This document shows, piece after piece, positions 1 to 7,428 of a stretch of 40,247 bases of DNA. The position numbers and the translations under genes were made by a program. Within the stretch, counting starts at the first letter, position 1. Every line of letters begins with the position of its first letter. The DNA is from JASHVB01 sp049522565 (lineage in GTDB: Bacteria > Pseudomonadota > Alphaproteobacteria > Acetobacterales > Acetobacteraceae). The stretch covers positions 1 to 40,247 of the forward strand of contig JBEKNT010000010.1 in NCBI GenBank assembly GCA_049522565.1, read 5' to 3'. Below the pieces are notes generated by a model. That model did no database searches, was not told the origin of the DNA, and was given only the letters and a program-made list of their open reading frames with translations.

Positions 1-498
1 CTCCATGCGCATGGTGGCGACGTTGAAGCGCGCGCCGACCGGGTACTGCATCCAGCCGTTGGCGATCAGGATCCACAGCGCGGACAGATTGGTACCCAGC
101 GCCATCAGCACGGTGACGATCAGGTGCTGCACGCGGGTCAGCCGCTTCCAGCCAAAGAAGAACAGACCGATGAAGGTGGCTTCGAGGAAGAACGCCATCA
201 GGCCCTCGATTGCCAGCGGCGCGCCGAAGATGTCGCCCACGTAGTGCGCGTAGTACGCCCAGTTGGTGCCGAACTCGAATTCCATGGTGAGACCGGTGGC
301 GACGCCGAGGGCAAAGTTGATGCCGAACAGCGTGCCCCAGAACCGCACCATGTCACGCCACACGGTGCGGCCGGTGGTGACATAGATGCTCTCCATGATC
401 GCCAGCAGCACGGCGAGCCCGAGCGTCAGCGGCACAAAGAGAAAGTGGTACATGGCCGTCAGGCCGAATTGCAGACGCGAGAGTTCAACAACATCCAT
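1..498 (-). CDS. cydA: Cytochrome bd ubiquinol oxidase subunit I, N-terminal part (cut by window edge)
   Basis: This is the N-terminal 166 residues of the large subunit of a bd-type terminal oxidase, an inner-membrane quinol oxidase that reduces oxygen without pumping protons. The reading starts MDVVELSRLQFGLTAMYH and contains the family blocks FGINFALGVATGLTMEF, GTNWAYYAHYVGDIFGAP and GLMAFFLEATFIGLFFFG, with hydrophobic helices between them. The His in the TAMYH stretch fits the conserved heme-ligand region of the first helix. The ATG at 498 is chosen because it matches the family N-terminus; a GTG three codons upstream is also in frame, and no strong ribosome site is seen. The gene runs off the left edge, so the Q-loop, the C-terminus and any cydB are not visible. 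It follows the DUF2892 gene by 30 bp and probably shares its promoter. The bd oxidases as a class resist sulfide, which fits the regulator next door. Confidence 0.93.
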   Translation of the reverse strand, partial: MDVVELSRLQFGLTAMYHFLFVPLTLGLAVLLAIMESIYVTTGRTVWRDMVRFWGTLFGINFALGVATGLTMEFEFGTNWAYYAHYVGDIFGAPLAIEGLMAFFLEATFIGLFFFGWKRLTRVQHLIVTVLMALGTNLSALWILIANGWMQYPVGARFNVATMRME

Positions 499-528
499 GT
501 CGGTCACTTTCGATTGCCGCCGGGTGGG

Positions 529-732
529 CTATGGGAAGGCGCAGCCAGGCTTGGCGCCGAGCGCCTTGAACACCATGGCGGCCGGGCAGAATCCGGTGAT
601 GCTGGCCTGGATCATGTTGGCGCCGACAAAAACGGTCAACAGCAGCCACCACGGGCTGACCAGCCAGACCAGCAGTACGCTCAGCAACACCATGCAGCCG
701 GCAAAGCCGAGAACCGCGCGATCGATCGTCAT
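529..732 (-). CDS. Small inner-membrane protein, DUF2892 (YgaP-type membrane domain)
   Basis: A 67-residue protein starting MTIDRAVLGFAGCM, with two hydrophobic helices and the family signature ITGFCPAAMVFKALG near the C-terminus. In E. coli YgaP this domain is fused behind a rhodanese (sulfur transferase) domain; here it stands alone. The conserved Cys in GFCP may bind or relay sulfane sulfur, which is an inference. The ATG at 732 is preceded by AGGAG at a normal distance, which decides the start over longer in-frame options. It is the first gene of a minus-strand unit with cydA and diverges from the ArsR-type regulator at 883, as ygaV and ygaP are neighbours in E. coli. The family is secure; the biochemical role is not. 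Confidence 0.85.
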   Translation of the reverse strand: MTIDRAVLGFAGCMVLLSVLLVWLVSPWWLLLTVFVGANMIQASITGFCPAAMVFKALGAKPGCAFP

Positions 733-832
733 GATGGAAATCTCCTGTCCTGACAGTTCCAACGCAACCCCCCCCGCGTGCCCAGCGCACAATGGCGTCG
801 GTGTTCATCGCGCCGGTCTTCGCGTCCGTCGC

Positions 833-866
833 TTGACAGAATATTCGTATCATCGTAGATACGCAA
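833..866. promoter_or_regulatory. Face-to-face promoters sharing a CGTATC-N6-GATACG operator
   Basis: A plus-strand promoter can be read as TTGACA (833-838), a 17-bp spacer and TAGATA (856-861), leading to the regulator at 883. On the minus strand TTGCGT (866-861), a 17-bp spacer and TATTCT (843-838) lead to the DUF2892/cydA unit. The perfect inverted repeat CGTATC (846-851) / GATACG (858-863) lies inside both spacers. A dimer of the ArsR-type protein bound here would block both promoters, giving autorepression and control of the oxidase unit. The palindrome and spacings are seen directly; the protein-DNA pairing is inferred. Confidence 0.65.
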
Positions 867-882
867 GTGTGAAGGTGATCCG

Positions 883-1254
883 ATGAAGCTGGACCCCGAC
901 CAGATGGCGGCGGCGGCGGACCAGGCGAGCGAATTGCTCCGCTCGCTCGGCAACCGCCACCGGCTGTTGATTCTCTGCCAGTTGACCGAGGGCGAGCGCT
1001 CGGTCGGCGACCTGGCAACCTTCCTCGACCTGCGCGATTCGACGGTATCGCAGCATCTGTCCCTGCTGCGCCGCGACGGGCTGGTGCAGACGCGGCGCCA
1101 CGGGCAGACGATCTGGTACTCGATCGCCAGTGCCTCGGCGCGGCGCGTGCTGGAGACGCTGTTCGAATTGTTCTGCAAGCCGGTTCCCTTGTGCAGGCCG
1201 TCCGCGCGAAAGCGCGCGCAGAAAACCCCACGCCAATCGGACCGCACGTCATGA
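883..1254 (+). CDS. bigR: ArsR/SmtB-family regulator, BigR/SqrR/YgaV-type persulfide sensor
   Basis: A 123-residue winged-helix repressor. The recognition helix region is DSTVSQHLSLLRRDGLV, followed by the wing RRHGQTIWYSI. Cys32 (in LILCQL) and Cys98 (in LFELFC) are 66 residues apart, the same separation as Cys41 and Cys107 of Rhodobacter SqrR, which form a tetrasulfide bridge with sulfane sulfur. Metal-binding ELCVCD-type motifs of arsenic or zinc sensors are absent. I therefore read it as a sulfide/persulfide-responsive repressor of the divergent DUF2892-cydA unit and of itself. A basic tail after Cys98 of about 25 residues is longer than usual. The ATG lies 22 bp past the predicted -10, so the leader would be very short. 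The symbol follows the BigR family and is not proof of orthology. Confidence 0.85.
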   Translation: MKLDPDQMAAAADQASELLRSLGNRHRLLILCQLTEGERSVGDLATFLDLRDSTVSQHLSLLRRDGLVQTRRHGQTIWYSIASASARRVLETLFELFCKPVPLCRPSARKRAQKTPRQSDRTS

Positions 1255-1301
1255 GACGAGCGGCTCCAACTCCCTACATGGCCGATGTGGCGCGGCGCGC
1301 A

Positions 1302-1315
1302 TTGACCCAGGTCAA
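1302..1315. promoter_or_regulatory. FNR/CRP-type box TTGAC-CCAG-GTCAA upstream of the RND operon
   Basis: A perfect palindrome with the TTGAY-N4-RTCAA pattern of FNR/ANR-type regulators, centred about 121 bp before the adaptor gene at 1430. No clear -10 hexamer is visible at the distance expected for class II activation. Two further boxes of this type occur at 18570 and 19014, which raises the chance that this one is real. Confidence 0.5.
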
Positions 1316-1352
1316 TGCCGCTGCACGCGAGTCGGCGGGCGAACCGCCGTGA

Positions 1353-1378
1353 CCTGCCCTGGACCTTTCCAGGGCAGG
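1353..1378. terminator. Perfect 11-bp hairpin between the regulator gene and the RND adaptor
   Basis: Arms CCTGCCCTGGA and TCCAGGGCAGG enclose a 4-base loop. It is not followed by a T-run, so it may be a weak terminator of the regulator transcript or a leader structure of the RND operon. It sits between the FNR-type box and the adaptor start codon. Confidence 0.45.
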
Positions 1379-1429
1379 GTGCGGAGCAGGGAACATCGCT
1401 GTGCCTCGGTCGAACCCGACAGGTGGATC

Positions 1430-2428
1430 ATGCGCCGTCGATTCATTCCACTCCTGGTAGTTCTGGCCGGGCTGACCGTTGCAGTCGCCGAGGCCGCGGA
1501 AACCAGCTTCACCGTGCAACGCACCGCCTTCACCGACGAAAAGGCGGTATTCGCCACGGTGGAAAGCCCCAACGTGGTGCCGGCGCGGGCGCGCATCGGC
1601 GGCACCGTCTCCGGCCTGTCGGTGCGCCAGGGCGACAAGGTCACCCAGGGCCAGGTCATCGCCGTGGTCGCCGATGAAAAGCTGCTGCTGCAAGTCAGCT
1701 CGCTCGACGCGCAGATCGTCGGACTGCAATCGCAGCTCGCCCAGGCGCAGACCGATCTGGCGCGCGCCGAGACGCTGTTCCACCAGGGGGCCGGCCCGCG
1801 CACCACGCTCGACCAGGCGCATACCGCGGTGGAGGTCGCCTCTTCCGCGTTGCGATCACGTACCGCCGAGCGCGCGGTGGCACAGCAGAATTTGGAGGAA
1901 GGCCAGGTGCTGGCGCCGGTCGCCGGCCGGGTGATCACCGTGCCGCTGACCCGGGGCACGGTCGTCCTCAACGGCGACACGATCGCCACGGTGGGAGAAG
2001 AGCCGTTCATCCTGCGGCTGCGTGTGCCGGAGCGGCACGCGGTGTCGCTGAAGGTCGACGATTCCGTGCGGATCGATCCGGGCCAGCTTGGCATTGCGCA
2101 GTCAACGAGCGGCGTCATCACGTTGATCTACCCGCAGATCATGCAAGGCCGCGTGGTGGCGGACACGAAGGTCGCGGACCTCGGCAATTATTTCGTCGGC
2201 GACCGCATCCTGGTGTGGATCAGCGCCGGCGTGCGCCAAGGCTATGTGGTGCCGGAGAGCTTCCTGCGCACGCATTTCGGCCTGGACTACGTGTCGCTGC
2301 GCCGGCCGGACGGCAGCGTGGTGGAGACTCCGGTGCAGCGTGGCCAACCGCGCCCCACGGCGGCGTTGCCGAACGGCGTCGAAGTGCTGTCGGGCGTGCA
2401 CACCGGCGACGTGCTGGTGCAGCCATGA
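1430..2428 (+). CDS. RND efflux periplasmic adaptor (membrane fusion protein)
   Basis: A 332-residue HlyD/AcrA-type adaptor that would join an inner-membrane RND pump to an outer-membrane channel. A signal peptide (RRRFIPLLVVLAGLTVAVAEA) is followed by a first biotinyl-lipoyl half (ARIGGTVSGLSVRQGDKVTQGQ, about residues 50-70), an alpha-helical hairpin of about 75 residues (SLDAQIVGLQSQLAQAQTDL onward) and the second lipoyl half (LAPVAGRVITVPLTRGTVV). Beta-barrel and membrane-proximal parts follow. Translation is assigned to the ATG at 1430 because AGGTGG lies just before it and the signal peptide starts there; the frame is open further upstream. It pairs with the RND gene 205 bp downstream. 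No outer-membrane TolC-type gene is in the window. Substrate unknown. Confidence 0.88.
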   Translation: MRRRFIPLLVVLAGLTVAVAEAAETSFTVQRTAFTDEKAVFATVESPNVVPARARIGGTVSGLSVRQGDKVTQGQVIAVVADEKLLLQVSSLDAQIVGLQSQLAQAQTDLARAETLFHQGAGPRTTLDQAHTAVEVASSALRSRTAERAVAQQNLEEGQVLAPVAGRVITVPLTRGTVVLNGDTIATVGEEPFILRLRVPERHAVSLKVDDSVRIDPGQLGIAQSTSGVITLIYPQIMQGRVVADTKVADLGNYFVGDRILVWISAGVRQGYVVPESFLRTHFGLDYVSLRRPDGSVVETPVQRGQPRPTAALPNGVEVLSGVHTGDVLVQP

Positions 2429-2494
2429 CGGGCAATGTCCGCTGCACTCACGCGGCAGTCGACGCGCAATCCGGAGATGTGCACGTCATCGCCT

Positions 2495-2586
2495 ATCGTC
2501 ATGGCGGGCGAAGGCCCGTCGTCCACGACTGTCCTTCGGCTACGCGGCAAAGGCGTGGATGGCCCGCCGTCGCGGGCCATGACGAT
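2495..2586. repeat. Composite palindromic intergenic repeat
   Basis: The outer arms ATCGTCATGGC (2495) and GCCATGACGAT (ending 2586) pair perfectly, and inner CCACG/CGTGG segments pair as well, giving a branched fold between the adaptor and pump genes. The core GTCATGGC recurs in the palindrome at 33245. It resembles RIME-like dispersed palindromes of alphaproteobacteria; this is a resemblance, not a database match. Confidence 0.55.
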
Positions 2587-2633
2587 GAAGGTCGTGCCAC
2601 CGCCTCGGCCCGCCAATCGCACGGCCATTCATC

Positions 2634-5600
2634 ATGAATCTCGGCTTCTCCGGCCGGCTCACCCGCGCGACCATCCGCTCGCCGCTGACGCCACTGTTCC
2701 TGCTTGCGGCCCTCGCCGCCGGCCTGATCGCGCTGCTGACCATTCCGCGCGAGGAAGAGCCACAGATCAGCGTGCCGATGGTGGACATCATCGTGCAGGC
2801 GAACGGCTTGAAGGCACCCGACGCGGTGGAACTAGTCACCAAGCCGCTGGAAGCGATCGTCAAGCCGATCGCCGGCGTCGAGCATGTTTACAGCCAGACG
2901 CAGGACGACCAGGCGGTGGTCACCGTGCGCTTCAAGGTCGGCACCAATGAGGATGACGCGGTATTGCGCGTGGACGACAAGATCCACGCCAATCTCGATA
3001 AGATCCCGATCGGCGTTCCCGAACCGCTGATCGTCGGCCGTGGCATCAACGACGTGGCTGTCGTGGTGCTGACCTTGTCGCCGCAACCGGCGGCGGCTGC
3101 GCGCTGGACCGACAAGGATCTGTACGACGTTGCGACAAAGCTGCGCACCGAGCTGACCAAGGTGAACGACATCGGCACCAGCTACATCGTCGGCACCGGC
3201 CCGGAGGAAATCCGCGTCGAACCGGACCCGGAAAAACTGTCGCTGTTCGGGGTGACGTTGCAGCAACTCATCGCCAAGGTACGCGACGCCAACCGCGAAT
3301 TCGTCGCCGGCAATGTGCGCGACGCCGGCATCATGCGCATGCTCTCTGCCGGCCAGACGCTGCGCGGCGTGCCGGATATCGGCCTGTTGCTGCTGACCAC
3401 GCGCGACGGCCGCCCGGTCTATGTGCGCGACGTGGCGCAGGTGGCGATCGGGCCCAGCACGGCGGAAAGCCGCGTCTGGAACCTGACTCCCGACCAGCAG
3501 GGCTGGGACCGCGTGCCGGCGGTGAGCCTGGCACTGGCCAAGCGCGCCGGCGCCAACGCGGTGGTGGTGTCGCAGGCGATCCTGCAACGCGTGCAATCGC
3601 TGCGAGGCCGGCTGATCCCGCCCGACCTGCGTGTCGAGGTCACCCGCAACTACGGCCAGACCGCCAACGACAAGGCGAACGAGCTGCTGTTCCATCTCGG
3701 TCTGGCAACCATTTCCATCGTCGTGCTGATCGTGCTGGCGATCGGCTGGCGCGAGGCCGTCGTCACCCTTGTCGTCATCCCCACCACCATCCTGCTCACC
3801 ATGCTCTCGGCCAAGCTGATGGGCTACACGATCAACCGCGTCAGCCTGTTCGCGCTGATCTTCTCGATCGGCATCCTGGTGGACGACGCGATCGTCGTGG
3901 TGGAGAACATCGCTCGCCACTGGGCGATGCGCGACGGCCGTTCCCGTGTGCAAGCGGCGATCGAGGCGGTGGCAGAAGTCGGCAACCCCACCGTTGTCGC
4001 CACGCTGACGGTAATCGCGGCTCTGCTGCCGATGCTGTTCGTCTCCGGCCTGATGGGGCCGTACATGGCGCCCATTCCGGCCAATGCCTCGGCCGCGATG
4101 GTGTTCTCGTTCTTTGTCGCCATGGTGGTCGCACCGTGGCTGATGTGCCGGCTGCATCCCGAACGTCCGGGTGCCGTCGCGGCCGGGCGGCGTGACGAGG
4201 AAGTGGAGTTTTTGCCGGTCGCCTCGCCCGACATTGCGCACGACCTGGCGCTGCACCACGAGGGCCGGCTCGGGCGGATCTACCGCGCCGTCGCCACGCC
4301 GCTGCTGCCCTCTCGCGCCCGCGCCTGGACCTTCCTGCTGGCGGTCGGCGTCGCCACCATCGCCGCCTGTGCGCTGTTCTACACCGAGGACGTGACGGTG
4401 AAGCTGCTGCCGTTCGATAACAAATCGGAACTTGCAGTGGAACTGAATCTGCCGGAAGGCAGCAGCCTGGAAGATACCGAGCGCAACCTGTTTGCGGCCG
4501 CCGCCATCGTGCGCGGCCTGCCGGAGGTGCGTTCGGTGCAGGCCTATGCCGGCACCGCGGCGCCGTTCAACTTCAACGGCCTGGTACGGCATTACTACAT
4601 GCGCGAGTCGCCGGAACTCGGCGATTTGCAGATCAACCTGGCCGACAAGGCGGAGCGCGACCGCAGCAGCCATGCCATCGCGCTGGATCTGCGCCGCCAC
4701 CTGGCCGCGCTGACGCTGCCGGAGGGCGCCACCCTCCAAGTGGTGGAAGTGCCGCCCGGCCCACCGGTGCTCGCAACCCTGCTCGCCGAGATCTATGGGC
4801 CGGACGCAGCAACTCGCCGCGCGGTGGCAGAACAGGTGAAAGCCTTGTTCAAGTCGGTGCCATTCATCGTCGATGTGACGGATTCCTACGGTCATCCACG
4901 ACCGCGGCTGCGCATCAGCATCGACCAGGACGAGCTGGAATATTTCGGGGTCGAGCAAAGTGACGTGTACGACACGATCCAGGCGCTGTTCGGCGGCGTG
5001 CCGGTCGGTTATTCGCACCGGGGCGAGGAACGCGACCCGATCGCCATCCGCGTCGGCCTGCCGAAGCGCGACCTGAGCTGGGACGAACGCCTGGCCGCCA
5101 CGCCGGTCCCCGCCAACACGCTGCCCGGCAGCAACACGGTCGTGGAACTCGGCCAGGTGGTGCGCGCGGATCAGGAACTCGGTTCGCCGGTGCTGTTCCG
5201 CCGCGACGGCGAATTCGCCGACATGGTCATGGGCGAACTCGCGGGTGCGTTCGAAGCGCCGATCTACGGCATGCTCGCGGTGGACAAGGCGGTGGCGGCG
5301 CATGACTGGGGCGCGTTGCCCAAACCGGTGATCAGCTTCCGCGGTCAGCCAACGGATGAAACGCATCCGACATTGCTGTGGGACGGCGAGTGGGAGATCA
5401 CCTACGTCACCTTCCGCGACATGGGCGCGGCGTTCGGCGTGGCGATGCTGGGCATCTACATCCTGGTCGTGGCGCAGTTCCGCAGTTTCAAACTGCCGCT
5501 GGTGATCCTGACGCCGATACCGCTGACGCTGATCGGGATACTGCCGGGGCACTGGCTGCTGCACGCGCCGTTCACCGCGACCTCGATGATCGGCTTCATC

Positions 5601-5900
5601 GCGCTGGCGGGGATCATCGTGCGCAATTCGATCTTGCTGGTGGATTTCGTGCGCCACGGCGCGCGGCCGGGCATGACGCTGCGGGAGGTGCTGCTGGATG
5701 CCGGAGCGATCCGCTTCAAGCCGATCCTGCTGACCGCGCTGTCGGCGATGATCGGTGCGGCGACGATCCTGACCGATCCGATCTTCCAGGGCTTGGCGAT
5801 CTCGCTGCTGTTCGGCCTGGCGTCGTCCACGCTGCTGACGGTGCTGGTGATTCCGGCGATCTACATGGTGCTGCGCGACGGGGAACGGCTGGCCGCGTGA
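2634..5900 (+). CDS. RND-family efflux permease (AcrB/AcrF type)
   Basis: A 1088-residue inner-membrane proton-driven pump of the usual RND length. The N-terminus carries TM1 and the conserved IPREEEPQISVPMVDI segment; two large periplasmic loops follow TM1 and TM7. TM4 contains GILVDDAIVVVEN with the paired aspartates of the proton relay. In TM10 the stretch GIIVRNSILLVDF has Arg where AcrB has Lys940, a variant I believe is common in some sub-groups. The start at 2634 has no clear ribosome site; it is kept because the N-terminal amphipathic helix and TM1 begin right there. It is the second gene of a pair with the adaptor at 1430. Substrate cannot be told; the absence of a Met-rich tract argues weakly against a CusA-type metal pump. 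Confidence 0.9.
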   Translation: MNLGFSGRLTRATIRSPLTPLFLLAALAAGLIALLTIPREEEPQISVPMVDIIVQANGLKAPDAVELVTKPLEAIVKPIAGVEHVYSQTQDDQAVVTVRFKVGTNEDDAVLRVDDKIHANLDKIPIGVPEPLIVGRGINDVAVVVLTLSPQPAAAARWTDKDLYDVATKLRTELTKVNDIGTSYIVGTGPEEIRVEPDPEKLSLFGVTLQQLIAKVRDANREFVAGNVRDAGIMRMLSAGQTLRGVPDIGLLLLTTRDGRPVYVRDVAQVAIGPSTAESRVWNLTPDQQGWDRVPAVSLALAKRAGANAVVVSQAILQRVQSLRGRLIPPDLRVEVTRNYGQTANDKANELLFHLGLATISIVVLIVLAIGWREAVVTLVVIPTTILLTMLSAKLMGYTINRVSLFALIFSIGILVDDAIVVVENIARHWAMRDGRSRVQAAIEAVAEVGNPTVVATLTVIAALLPMLFVSGLMGPYMAPIPANASAAMVFSFFVAMVVAPWLMCRLHPERPGAVAAGRRDEEVEFLPVASPDIAHDLALHHEGRLGRIYRAVATPLLPSRARAWTFLLAVGVATIAACALFYTEDVTVKLLPFDNKSELAVELNLPEGSSLEDTERNLFAAAAIVRGLPEVRSVQAYAGTAAPFNFNGLVRHYYMRESPELGDLQINLADKAERDRSSHAIALDLRRHLAALTLPEGATLQVVEVPPGPPVLATLLAEIYGPDAATRRAVAEQVKALFKSVPFIVDVTDSYGHPRPRLRISIDQDELEYFGVEQSDVYDTIQALFGGVPVGYSHRGEERDPIAIRVGLPKRDLSWDERLAATPVPANTLPGSNTVVELGQVVRADQELGSPVLFRRDGEFADMVMGELAGAFEAPIYGMLAVDKAVAAHDWGALPKPVISFRGQPTDETHPTLLWDGEWEITYVTFRDMGAAFGVAMLGIYILVVAQFRSFKLPLVILTPIPLTLIGILPGHWLLHAPFTATSMIGFIALAGIIVRNSILLVDFVRHGARPGMTLREVLLDAGAIRFKPILLTALSAMIGAATILTDPIFQGLAISLLFGLASSTLLTVLVIPAIYMVLRDGERLAA

Positions 5901-6314
5901 TGGCCGCCAATCGCGTTGCTGTGCCCACTGGGTGGATGTGACGAATGCCAGTGTTCCGTCTTCGACGCTTCGGGTCGGAGGTCCGGTGTCATTGCGAGCA
6001 AAGCGAAGCAATCCCCTGCGTGCCTTCCCGCGATATCTCGGGGGGGAATTGGTTCGCTTAGCTAACAAGAAGAAGGAGAAAGTTTGCTCCCGTCAGCAGA
6101 AACAGCAGAATCTTTCATTCAGGGCGGGTCGGCCGCCACCGGCCGGTGGTCAACTCGCAGTGACGGGGGTGGTCGCGGGACCGAGGCGTCAGGATCACCC
6201 CAACGGTTCGCGGCCTGGTTTGCGCACCAGCCTGAGCCGGCGCAATCGGCGGATGGCGGGCACGGCCCGACGCAGCACATGTCTGGCACGTCAACCAGAC
6301 AAGGAACTACCCAC
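5901..6314. other. Gene-free interval with fragments of dispersed repeats
   Basis: No convincing gene is seen in these 414 bases. Bases 5988-6017 carry a CATTGCGAGC...GCGAAGCAATCC half-palindrome of a widespread alphaproteobacterial repeat type, cut off on its right side by a more AT-rich patch near 6050-6120. Bases 6122-6165 resemble 14291-14332 (shared GGCCGGTGGTCAAC core). AAGGAA at 6301 is the ribosome site of the next gene. Confidence 0.5.
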
Positions 6315-6794
6315 ATGGACTTCCGCATCACTGGCCTGCCGGCCGAGCCATTCCTGCCGTTCTTCGGCATGACCGACGAGGAACTGCTGATGCATGGCGC
6401 GCGGCGGGTAGTCGCCACGCCGGACATGCAACCGTCGCTGCCGCCCTGCCGGGTCAGCTTGCGCGACGCCGCGCCCGGCGAGGCGTCGATCCTGCTGCAC
6501 TATCCGCACCATGTCTCGCCGGGCTCGCCGTATCGCGCCAGCGGGCCGATCTACGTGCGCGAGGGCGTCCGCGAGACCGCCGCCTTCGTCAACCACGTAC
6601 CGGCGCAGCAGCGCACCCGGCTGCTCTCGGTGCGCGCCTACGACGCTGCCGGGATCATGCTCGATGCCGAGGTGGTGGAAGGCACCGAACTGGAGCCGCT
6701 GATTGCGCGCATGTTCCGCCGCGACGACGTCGCCTTCCTGCACGCGCACAACGCACGCCGCGGCTGCTATTCGTGCCGCATCGATCGCGCGTGA
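6315..6794 (+). CDS. DUF1203 domain protein
   Basis: A 159-residue cytoplasmic protein with no signal peptide or membrane helix. The order of blocks, MDFRITGLPAEPF, CRVSLRDAAPGE, LHYPHHVSPGSPYRASGPI and YVREGVRETA, is that of DUF1203 proteins, a family of unknown function. The conserved aromatic and Pro-rich stretch around residues 55-75 suggests a compact single domain. It ends FLHAHNARRGCYSCRIDRA, with two cysteines three apart. Start chosen at 6315 because AAGGAA precedes it and the family begins there, although the frame is open upstream. It converges with the glutathione peroxidase gene and does not appear to be in an operon. Confidence 0.8.
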   Translation: MDFRITGLPAEPFLPFFGMTDEELLMHGARRVVATPDMQPSLPPCRVSLRDAAPGEASILLHYPHHVSPGSPYRASGPIYVREGVRETAAFVNHVPAQQRTRLLSVRAYDAAGIMLDAEVVEGTELEPLIARMFRRDDVAFLHAHNARRGCYSCRIDRA

Positions 6795-6806
6795 CATCCC
6801 AACACT

Positions 6807-6820
6807 TCCCGCTTGCGGGA
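6807..6820. terminator. Short hairpin downstream of the DUF1203 gene
   Basis: TCCCGC-TT-GCGGGA lies between two convergent genes, 12 bases after the DUF1203 stop. Its core is the same as that of the long hairpin at 8121-8158, so it may be a member of a repeat family that doubles as a terminator. Confidence 0.4.
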
Positions 6821-6856
6821 GGGGCAGGGGAGGGTCTGGCAGCGGCGACTCTCTCT

Positions 6857-7343
6857 CTACGATTGCAGCGCCGCCTCGATCGCCTTGGTCAGCTTCGCGC
6901 CCTGGCTCGTCGCCGGAACCGAACGTTCCGGCGACGCGGCCGTCGCGGCCGATCAGCACTTTGTTGAAATTCCAGTTCGGCTCCCACCCGGTCTGCGCTT
7001 TCACCCAGGCATAAAATGGCGCCGCCTGGGCGCCGCGCACATGGGCGATGCCAGATAACGGGAAGTCAACGCCATAGTTGGTCTCGCAGAACGTCTTGAC
7101 CGTGTCGTTATCCGGCGATTCCTGGTTGAAGTCGCGGCTGGGCACGCCGAGCACGGTCACTCCGTGGGCCGCTGCCGGCTGGTGCAGTTTCTCCAGGCCT
7201 TCATATTGGTAGGTGTAGCCGCAGAAGCTGGCCGTGTTGGCGACGACGAGCACGCGTCCCTTGAACGCGCCAAGATCGAGCACCCCGCCATCGATCGCCG
7301 GGAAGCTGAAGTCCCAGGCCCGCTTGTCCTGTTCTGCTGCCAT
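6857..7343 (-). CDS. Glutathione peroxidase family protein, frameshifted near the 3' end
   Basis: A thiol peroxidase that reduces hydroperoxides in the cytoplasm. The active-site block is NTASFCGYTYQYEGLEKL with the peroxidatic Cys; the tetrad partners appear in WNFNKVLIGRDG (Trp and Asn). The second block reads GVPSRDFNQE and lacks the Cys of the FPCNQF motif found in many thioredoxin-dependent members. Start at 7343 (MAAEQDKRAWDF) has GGGAG upstream; another ATG five codons earlier lacks this. After TFGSGDEPG the reading frame is lost: one extra base in 6899-6902 must be removed to give AKLTKAIEAALQS and a stop at 6857, the normal end and length (about 161 residues). Without correction the frame runs on antisense through the DUF1203 gene. 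This is either a true mutation or an assembly error. Confidence 0.82.
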
Positions 7344-7428
7344 GTCGATAACTCCCATGGCGGTATCAGCGCCATTCGTCGCCCAAGCCACATGCGCATT
7401 CGCTGTGCCGCCAACCGGCGCTGGCGGT

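Noticed and set aside
2832..6068. A minus-strand open frame of about 1078 codons opposite the RND permease
   Set aside because: It is the antisense shadow of a secure RND gene; composition is rich in Arg, His, Gln and Asp as expected from reversed GC-rich codons, with no domain.
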